Of a stretch of DNA of 64,000 nt, positions 55,925 to 64,000 are shown one piece after another. Both the position numbers and the translations under genes were made by a program. Source of the DNA: Telmatactis stephensoni (taxonomy: Eukaryota > Cnidaria > Anthozoa > Actiniaria > Isophelliidae); NCBI GenBank assembly GCA_029948255.1, contig JALIZF010001756.1, positions 583,001 to 647,000 of the forward strand, read 5' to 3'. Every line of letters starts with the position of its first letter. Positions within the stretch are counted from its first letter, which is position 1. A model generated the notes under the pieces. That model was given only the letters and a program-made list of their open reading frames with translations, was not told where the DNA came from and made no database searches.

Positions 55925-58900
55925 CTCCTTAATCGATCGAGCACTTTGGTCTTTGAACTGAGAAGTGATCTCGCCCTTTTTACTAATTATCTTAGTAGAT
56001 ACTAAATGAAACAGTAAGATAAGAATCAAGCTATAAATAAAGATCTTGGTAGCTTTTGCTTAGTAATTGTGTTATCAAGAATCATTTACTTGCTCCACGT
56101 AACTAAATTGATAAAAAAGATAAGGTAATGCTCTTCAGATACGATCTTCTGAACTTTTGGCACATTTCTAGAATTTAGGTTCGAATGGTAAATATAGATT
56201 TGGAATTGTTCATGATTCGTATAGCGTCCTAAAGTGATTACATGGAATTAGATATCTTGTAGCTCATTAACAAATTATCTCGCCGGGGACTTGTAGACCT
56301 TGTTGAATTTATTAAAAAGGAAAAAAAATCAAGCGTCTAAACAATTAATTTTATATAATCAATTGGACTTTTGTGATATCACAATTACGATGGTTTGTCT
56401 GTCAGAATGAGATTTCATCGTTAGACGAAAGGGGATTCGTGTTGTTTTTGTTTTGTTTTTAATTTTGAGAGCGTTTCCTAGATGTCATACAAATTCTAGG
56501 TGAAAATCGAGTTTTCCATAACAAAGAGAAGTATACAAAAATATATTATTTTTAGGCAAAGTTCCCCTTTAATTTTTTTTTTCCACCTTTCGGTCAGTGA
56601 GATGCTTAAATAACTACTTTATTGCCTGGGGCTGGTGCAAAAAAATATGAAGTACATGTTTTTTGTGATTTGATGATCATTTGCGTATTTTAAAGGTTAC
56701 CGGCGGTCATGACGAGGATGCTAAGTCCATATCAGTTTTGTAAACCCCATATCTGACCCGTGATCCTATATAACATTGCTTGATCCCTGATGACCCCGAC
56801 ATATGCAAAACCTTAATCATTGAAGAAACTACAAATAAAACTGCAACTGATCTCTCCTTAGGGTGACAGTATTGGGGATTATGTGCGATTGTCTTTAAGA
56901 GATACCTTAGTGAGATCGTTGAATTCGACTTCTTCAGTTGGCGGACTCCATTATTAGCTGGCGACCCCGTGGTGTAGATCCTTTCTATTTCGTGAATTAT
57001 TCTTGATATAAGCTATACGTGTATTTAATAGTCTTTTCGTCCGTTTATTCTATATTTTAAACCCATTTTAAACTCAGTAAAGACACCTGACCGTAAAATC
57101 CCGGAAAAGGAACACCTATCCACAAATACTCTTTCTTCAAAAAGACTCGCCCGCTTACCCCCAAGTATGCCTATGGGTTTTTTTAAATATTGACAATACT
57201 GACCACAAACCAACTAAATCAACATCGTGAAGTTCAAGCTCTTATATACATACAGTATCTTTATACAAACAACAACGTTCAATGTTCAATATTAAACTTC
57301 ACTTTTGTTTTCATAGGTCATTTCAATGCACGTGCGGCACAAAACTTCAGATAATGTCATGTTCAGGGAGTTAGGTTTTCTTAATGACCACAATTCACAA
57401 TATTTGGATATCAAAAACCATTAGAAAGTACGCCCAGCTTGATGATCTCCTGCGAAAATCCCTCCCTGCCATCGTTTGAAAGCTCTCTCTGAAAATAAAT
57501 CTCCCAAGAAGATCTCGCAAACCATGGGTTACTTCGACGTTTTATGATATCTCCAGGTTTAAGATAAAATCTAATGATATAGGTTTAAGATTATGCAGAA
57601 TATTCCAGAAAAGCATCTAGTCATTAACCATATAATATTATCTCTAATTGAGGAAAATTAATAATGTAAGAAAACCTAAAAACAATGGTTCTTTTAAAGT
57701 ATGATCATAGGAACCAAATTGATGGCAGAATATTATTATATGATAAGAGTCTGTTTCAGGTATCTCTTCTAGTATACACGACGACGAATGATGCCAAAAT
57801 TGAGGGACTATACTACTACGACTCTAACACTCATTAAAGAGGCTGAATCTTCTAAAATATGATCAAAGGAACAAGGATGATAGCAGGATGATAAAATATG
57901 ATCAAAAGTCTACTTGAAGTATATTCGTTTCAGTATATAGGACTACGAAATATGATGGCAATATAATTAGGCATACCATACTACTCTACCTCTAAATATT
58001 TGAGACATTTCAAACTAAAACATCTCTTGCCCCCATCTTCTTCACCATCTAGATTATAGTATCTTTATAAAAGTCACGCCAAATTCATGCTGTGACAATA
58101 TAGATCTTATCATTTTGTAGGACGCTGGTAAAAAGGTAAACCTTTTGACAGTGACCACCTCCAAACATACCTTTCTCTGTTGGATGTTTTCTTTCGACTT
58201 GATTATTCAAGCACCATGTTCGCTATTGAACCTTAGAAGATAATGGAATGAGAAATGTCAGTTTATTTATCTCCCCATAGGAGAGTCTAAAAGGTGTTTA
58301 TTCACTAATTAAGTACGCTTTTGTGGAAACTAGCCTTGAGAGTCATGGATATGGCTTAGCTAATTGAATTGATTCACAGGCTAATGGAAAATCCAGAACC
58401 TTTCGTTCATTGACGCATAGAAAACCTAAAGTGACAGTGTATTTATCATTGCTTCTCAAGTTAATGGGTCAAAAATTGGAGTGAAATAAAATGAAATGGA
58501 ACAACAGCCAGTAAAGGAAAGGAACATTACCCCCCATTTTTGCCATCGACTTAGCTCGTATTTAATGCCGGAAGCACTTCGAATGCCCGTACCTATGAGC
58601 ATTTTTTCTTGAATTTGATAAAAGTAAAAGTTTATTTAAACAAGGAGAATTGAAAGGTAAAATGTTACATTTAGAACTTAGAACAAATGATTTTCAAGTG
58701 GAGCGCATATAATATGATTGTACCATTTCGAGAAAATGGTAATAAAATCTGTTAAAAATGTGTCGATTTCTTTTGTTGGTAGTATATTAAAAAACGTCTC
58801 GTTACAGGAATTGTAGATTGCGCCATTCGTTGTATAAATCTTAATTCTGTGGCCAATAATGTTGTCACCCAATACATTCATAAACTAAATAATAATTTAG

Positions 58901-60620
58901 CCAACGGAGAGCAATATCCACCATTCGCCACCGGAATTGACCTAAAATTTGACCAAATGAAGACAATATTACTAAAATATTCTAATCTTTATGTCTTTAC
59001 ATGTAAATGTTTATAGTTAACTTGTTTACTGGTTTTAAAAACCCTCATTGACATTGTTTTACTACCAGAATTAACTTTCTTTTCTGTTTACTATTTATAG
59101 CTAGCCTATATACATAACATACTCATTACAAAACCCATAGCTAACCCTGCTCATAAAATATCATCGCTATTCATGTTCTCCTTAACATTTAGTTAACATT
59201 AAAGCCCAAACTTAGCCTTACTCTACAGAGAAATATTTCTTATCTGTTATCATTTACAACTAGCGAATACACATAGCATACTCATTATAAACCAATAGCT
59301 AACCACTCACAACAATTCATCTTTTTTCATGTTTTTCTTAACCGCACAATTTAGTTAACATTAAAGCCCAAACATAATCTTATCATACACAGGAAAAAAA
59401 TGAACGGTGTAAAAATTATACCGTTACGTCGACGCAGCTCACTTCTTTTTGATGTTCATCTCTGCAATTCCTCAATACATTATGCTTATCTTCCTTGATA
59501 TAAATAAATGTAGTTGATTGTTCTATCGTGGAACCCTTTTAGCAGTGGTTAACACGTCCGAAACAAGCTGAAGTCGTCGATTCTGTTTTTTTCCCTCGTT
59601 GTTTTCACCTTTCTGTGCACCGTAGTGACAGAGTCTATTTTTTATCTTCCTCCACGCAGTATGACTTCGTACTAAATAAAAAATGGCCATCCCATGCTAG
59701 AAACTTTAAAAGACTGCGTGCTGCGTCTATTTGATGTTTTGAAGGAAAGGTTCAAAATATTAAGAAATGCTTGTGACAGTTTTTGGATTCTATTGAGCTT
59801 CTGTTATAAGACAATGTGTTAATGGTAAAACTTTTTTTTCGATCGCATTCTGGTTAAAATGTTTTTGAGTCAAAATTTAGTTTTTAGAATAAGTAAAAAA
59901 TAATCATAATATACAAAATATTAGTCTACAACTAAAAGCCATTAGTTAGCTACTCGTATCCGATATCTCCCAGCGATAAAAGTTAAGCAGTTGCATGCTG
60001 GGAGAGTATTCAACGTCTTAAATTTCAAATATATTTTTCTTGATGCTGAAGATGTTTTTTCATTAAAATCACCCAAAAACTATACGCTATATTTCAATAA
60101 AACATCGAAATATTATTGTCGAATTTGATTAAACTACTTTTCTACAACTAAAACGGTATTAAGGCAAATTTGCATAAAGAAGTAAATACTTCTTTTCCAA
60201 TTTTAAGGTCATATTGATATTCATTGAGCTTCAAATTGGTTTAAATTATCGAGCTGCTCCATACATATTACAAAAGGGGTCATAAAAAAAGGAACCATAA
60301 CTTCAACTGAGTTTTAATGCGAGCACGCTAGACGTACTGATCACTCTAACTCTTTGAATGCCATAAAGCAGACGAATTCAAAAGTCAAAACGTATGAGGC
60401 TACTTCCAAACGAATCTGGACAAATTTCATCTTTGTTGTTACGCTTAAACCTTCCGTCACAACTTCAATGGTGTTTTTCTTTTGTTTAAGGTGAAAAATC
60501 GGAGAGAAAACGGATGATTTTCAAATTTAACCGGATTAGTGATACATATTCTTCATCCGCAAAGCGACATGTTTTGGTTTTAAGTCATTAAATAACTGCT
60601 GGCAAATAATCTAGAACCGT
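55925..60620. other. Gene-free AT-rich stretch with two tandem duplications
   Basis: No gene is supported. Segments of about 150 bases are duplicated at 57686-57840/57852-58000 (AAAATATGATCAAAGGAAC) and at 59083-59232/59241-59396 (TTAACATTAAAGCCCAAAC). A small hairpin CTCCCAGC...GCTGGGAG lies near 59970-60004. Confidence 0.45.
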
Positions 60621-60639
60621 TTTTTTTTTTTTTTTTTTT

Positions 60640-60725
<86 letters not shown>
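60621..60725. repeat. Poly(T) tract of about 105 bases
   Basis: An almost pure T run broken by single G and C bases. It could be a retrotransposon poly(A) tail on the minus strand, but no element body is recognisable next to it. Its length is unreliable in assemblies. Confidence 0.85.
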
Positions 60726-60849
60726 CTTCTTCTTACCAAATGCTGGCACTGAAACTGGGCTAAGCAAAAAATAAGAAATCAGTGGATAATATAACGAAAG
60801 ACCAATGTGCCTGAATAAAAAATATAGAAAATATCTATATTTAAGGAAT

Positions 60850-61130
60850 ATAAAACGCGCGCGCATGTCTCTGTACTGTGATATAAACACGATGGAAGAT
60901 GTAGAGCAAGAGAAAAGCAAGCTTAGGAACACGAGGCGTAGCCGAGTGTTTCTCTTGCTTTTCAAGTGCTCTACATCGTCCAGAGTGTTTATATCACAGT
61001 ACAGATACATAAGCGATCGTTTTATATTGCTTTTATAAAATATTTTCGACGTTTTTTGAGCGAGCCATGTCTCTGTCCTCTGATATAAACATGGTAGCCA
61101 GCCAATCAGCGCGCGCGTTATATCTCAAAT
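60850..61130. mobile_element. Foldback MITE, GCGCGC-rich family
   Basis: The arms ATATAAACACGATGGAAGATG (left) and CATCGTCCAGAGTGTTTATAT (right) pair over about 85 bases around a loop near 60935. The right flank, ATATTTTCGACG to CCAGCCAATCAGCGCGC, matches 47020-47120 inverted. Confidence 0.65.
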
Positions 61131-61587
61131 ATTTTATAAATATATATATACTCTTTCAAGCGAGAAATCCATTCTTTTTTCAAACATTTCCATACTTTGA
61201 TGTCAAAATGTGTGGGCCACTTAATGTTCTTTACAATACGCCGCAGATCGTAGAAAGAGGTAGCTTTGTATAAACTGTTCTAAACCTGACATAAGATTAC
61301 AACTTAATAACCTGTTACGAGGTAATTTCAGTAACGATTCTGCAATGTCACTATAAGAAAATTGATGCCGATTGGATGACTCTCAGTGCTTCAATACTGG
61401 AGTAACTTGTTGCTTAATCTTATAGATCTTATCGTACACCTAATACTATTGCGGCACCTAACGCGAAAGCTGTTATTAATAAGCCCCTAGCATGATGACG
61501 TTTTTGTTCCCTCTCTATACCAGAATCCTTTTCGAGTAGCTTTTGTTCGGTAATCAAAACCATTGTGTTTGTATTCTCGAAGGGTAT

Positions 61588-62160
61588 GGGTGGCATGGGT
61601 GGCGTAGTGGTTAAGCCATTCGCCTCTCACCGCTGTGGTCCGGGTTCGATCATATGTGAGTTGAGTTTGTTTGATGTGATGTTCTCACCCATGTCACGAG
61701 GGTTTTTTCACCGGGTTCTCCAGTTTTTCCTCCCTCAGAGCAGCAAGTGATAACAAGTGCGCATGTTTCCAACTTCTATTGTCTTGGACAAATGGATAAT
61801 TTTGAAAGAATAATTTCTAGCTGTTCATAGTTCTGCACTCGACTGTATTAGTAATGCTCCGAAAAACTTTGGGGAGACTATATACGACTCTATTTATGAG
61901 AGAGGTAGCCTTAAGCCAGGTTAAAAACGTAACTGAGACCACTTCCGTCCAGCGGTTCGCGCATACTCATCATGCATGTTATCACTTGCTGTTCTCCCTC
62001 AGCAAAAATTAACATGCGAGTTGAGTGATGTACGAAAAATATTTAATGTAGAGGTAGTGAGTGTGAGTGCCAGCAGGTCCACATCAGCCAATAATGGTTG
62101 CCAGAAATCCAACCTGCTTAAACAACTAAAAGATTTGATTTTTTTGAAGGAATATAAAAT
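61588..62160 (+). mobile_element. tRNA-derived SINE, split by a MITE
   Basis: The A box TGGCGTAGTGG and B box GGTTCGATC lie in GGGTGGCGTAGTGGTTAAGC...CCGGGTTCGATC. The body continues to TTTCCTCCCTCAG at 61738 and resumes with CAAAAATTAACATG at 62003, after the MITE. The 3' limit is uncertain. Confidence 0.7.
61739..61993. mobile_element. Mutator-like MITE with 9-bp target duplication, copy B
   Basis: It has the same termini as the copy at 37993 (AGCAGCAAGTGATAAC / GTTATCACTTGCTGTT). The 9-bp duplication CTCCCTCAG lies at 61730-61738 and 61994-62002. It inserted into a SINE. Confidence 0.88.
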
Positions 62161-62778
62161 TTGAATATGAAAGGCTCTTGAAAAGGATTCTGGTATAGAG
62201 AGGGGACAAAGACGTTATCATGCTAGCGGCTTATTTTGGAGCAAATTTCATATTCAAGTTTTATTATGTGAAATAATATAAGCATTTTATGCAATTATTG
62301 AGACCTCGTCGATCTCACTGAAACCAGTGGACACGTACACGTTTACAATGAGATTGCACGTAGGCAGTCAAAAACAGGTTTAAAATAACACCTAGCTATT
62401 AGAATTTTTAAAAATTATACTGTCTAATTTTTAATTTAGAGAATCAATATCTATCTGGAGAACAAGAACAATTAACAAGACGTGACGTTACCTGGACAAA
62501 GAGGTTTCGCCAAAGCATTCATGTTGTTAATTACCATTGGATAATACAAAATGTCCTTTTGAATGTCCTGGAACACCTTTTTTCAAAGCAAATTATGCCA
62601 GAACTTATGCCAGATATTTGTTTTGGTCTAGAGTTTCCATAAAGATGATTCTTGTGCTTTCGTTTTTTAACAGTTTTATGACATAGAGACAAATTTGCAT
62701 TCGGCAATTCCAGATAATGAGATGATTAATCAACCTCTTGGAGCGTTTTAAGTACAATTCGTTTTTAAAGTACATTTA

Positions 62779-63515
62779 AGCCATTGAGTGATAACTGAAC
62801 CTTTTCGAAAGATTAACCCAAAAAGGGAAATTATGGTGACGTTATTAAATCGCCAGGAAAAATTGTCGCAATTGACAATTGGAAGCCAGGAACAAATTGT
62901 CACAATAGTCCAGTTCCGAGATATGCTTCATCTGCCACATACACAGGATTTAGAACGAGGCTACGTGCTAAAACTTTTGTCTTGTTACGATTGACTGAGC
63001 TTTATGCACGTAGCCTCGTCTTGATTCCTTAGCATGTGGCAAGTGAGGTGTAACTCAGAAGTCGGCTATTGACATCTCGGGGAGCATTCTAATCGAGGCC
63101 AATGAATGGGACTGAGGTTCAAAAAATAAATAAAAAGAAAAAATGACCAGATCAAATCCTATAAGCCATTGAGTGGTAGTTGAACCTTATCGAAAGATTA
63201 GTCTAAAACCGGAAAACGTGATGATATTTAATCGCCAGGAAAAATCTAATTGTCAATGCGAACAACTGACCAGGCAGACACAAGTGACAACTCGGGGACA
63301 CGCTAATTGAGACGAATGAAAGTGTCTGAGGTTTTTGAAAAGAAATCTGATCAGATCTAGTCCCGCAGAAGCCATTGATTGATAACTGAACCTTTTCGAA
63401 AGGTTTATCCAAGTGATACTGAATCGCCGGGAAAAATTGTTGTTGCGAACAATTGTCCAGTCAGACACAAGTCACACCTAGGGGACATTGTGATTGAGGC
63501 GAATGAATGTCTCTA
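62779..63515. repeat. Three diverged direct repeats of about 200 bp
   Basis: Copies start near 62779, 63168 and 63371 with CCATTGAGTGATAACTGAAC and CCTTTTCGAAAGATTA, and end near GAATGAATG. The first contains an extra 140 bases with its own GAGGCTACGTGC hairpin. No gene. Confidence 0.7.
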
Positions 63516-63532
63516 AGGGGCTGTTTATATAA

Positions 63533-63590
63533 GTAAGCGTGCTGACTTCTTTTGTTCTCTGGCCTCCAGGGAAAAGAAAACAAAAGAAGT

Positions 63591-63602
<12 letters not shown>
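63533..63602. repeat. Hairpin with 24-bp arms
   Basis: GTAAGCGTGCTGACTTCTTT is inverted at AAAGAAGTCAGCCCGCTTAC with a 22-base loop. Confidence 0.7.
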
Positions 63603-63623
<21 letters not shown>

Positions 63624-64000
63624 CAACAGCTCCTAAGGTCTGTGAAAAAGAAAGCAGATGAAATCTAATCCTCGGTGATCAAATCCTTGGTGTTTTACCA
63701 CCTTCCGATTAATTATAATTTTCTCACAAAGTGACACCACCATTGATTAATGGCTACTTTAACATTTATAAAATGTGAAGGTACTTTAGCGTCCAGGAAA
63801 AAGCTCTCGGTATCCATGGAGACATGGTGATATTTGTTGACTATTTCGTACTTCTGTTTGGTTTAATACTTTTGAAGCTAATGGACATTACATAATTTGT
63901 CATTTAACAGTACTAATTAAACGGCCGAAAAGTCTACGGATTTATTGATAAATTATTTTGAAAATAACAGACAAGCACGCTTTTTCCTGGGATAAATAAT
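63603..64000. other. Right edge of the window, nothing recognised
   Basis: AT-rich sequence without a supported gene, repeat or motif. Confidence 0.4.

Larger units (their letters stand above)
61478..62235. mobile_element. Outer inverted-repeat element containing a SINE and a MITE
   Basis: About 60-bp termini beginning AATAAGCCCCTAGCATGATG pair with the inverse at 62180-62235, and both include CTCTATACCAGAATCC. Nested inside are a tRNA-derived SINE and, within that, a Mutator-like MITE. Confidence 0.7.

Noticed and set aside
60621..60725. Processed-gene poly(A) tail
   Set aside because: No reverse-transcribed body or target duplication could be found on either side, so it is listed only as a homopolymer.

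Overview
The window is nuclear DNA of an animal, most likely an anthozoan cnidarian and perhaps a stony coral. The evidence is spliceosomal genes with short exons and small introns, AT-rich sequence, tRNA-derived SINEs and many short inverted-repeat transposons (MITEs) in introns. The species call is inference. There are no bacterial operons, organelle genes or rRNA genes.

Layout: (1) 3-668 (+) is the 3' end of an NHL-repeat gene. (2) 1293-5401 (-) is a complete seven-exon triosephosphate isomerase gene. (3) 6808-39714 (+) is a complete 32-exon SHPRH gene (SNF2 ATPase, PHD and RING; about 1866 aa), head to head with TPI. (4) 41239-45876 (-) is a seven-exon gene for an ionotropic-glutamate-receptor-like channel with a potassium-type TVGYGD filter. 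(5) From 45.9 kb to the end I find no convincing host gene, only MITEs, SINEs, tandem duplications and simple repeats.

The most unusual object is a 10.7-kb mobile element (13070-23791) in an intron of SHPRH. It interrupts a 22-bp minisatellite, and CACCTTAC is present at both junctions. It carries two convergent genes. One encodes a tyrosine recombinase with a C2H2 finger and a C-terminal Myb/SANT domain. The other is a spliced gene for a superfamily 3 (parvovirus/papillomavirus-type) helicase, whose apparent last exon ends in a canonical PCNA-binding PIP box. Around the genes are about 20 GGAAC...GTTCC dyads, an exact 10-bp-period array matching the p53-family half-site RRRCWWGYYY, a 1.3-kb palindrome with an AT-rich centre, and a 40-bp satellite. 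I see no capsid, packaging ATPase or polymerase gene. My inference is an integrating, self-replicating DNA element that borrows host PCNA and may respond to a host p53-family protein. I do not recognise this combination as a described animal transposon class, although YR plus SF3 helicase does co-occur in some virophages and Polinton-like viruses.

TPI and SHPRH are ordinary housekeeping and DNA-damage-tolerance genes. The cnidarian SHPRH differs from the vertebrate protein in having a roughly 330-residue SQ/TQ-rich repeat linker where I cannot see the H15 domain.
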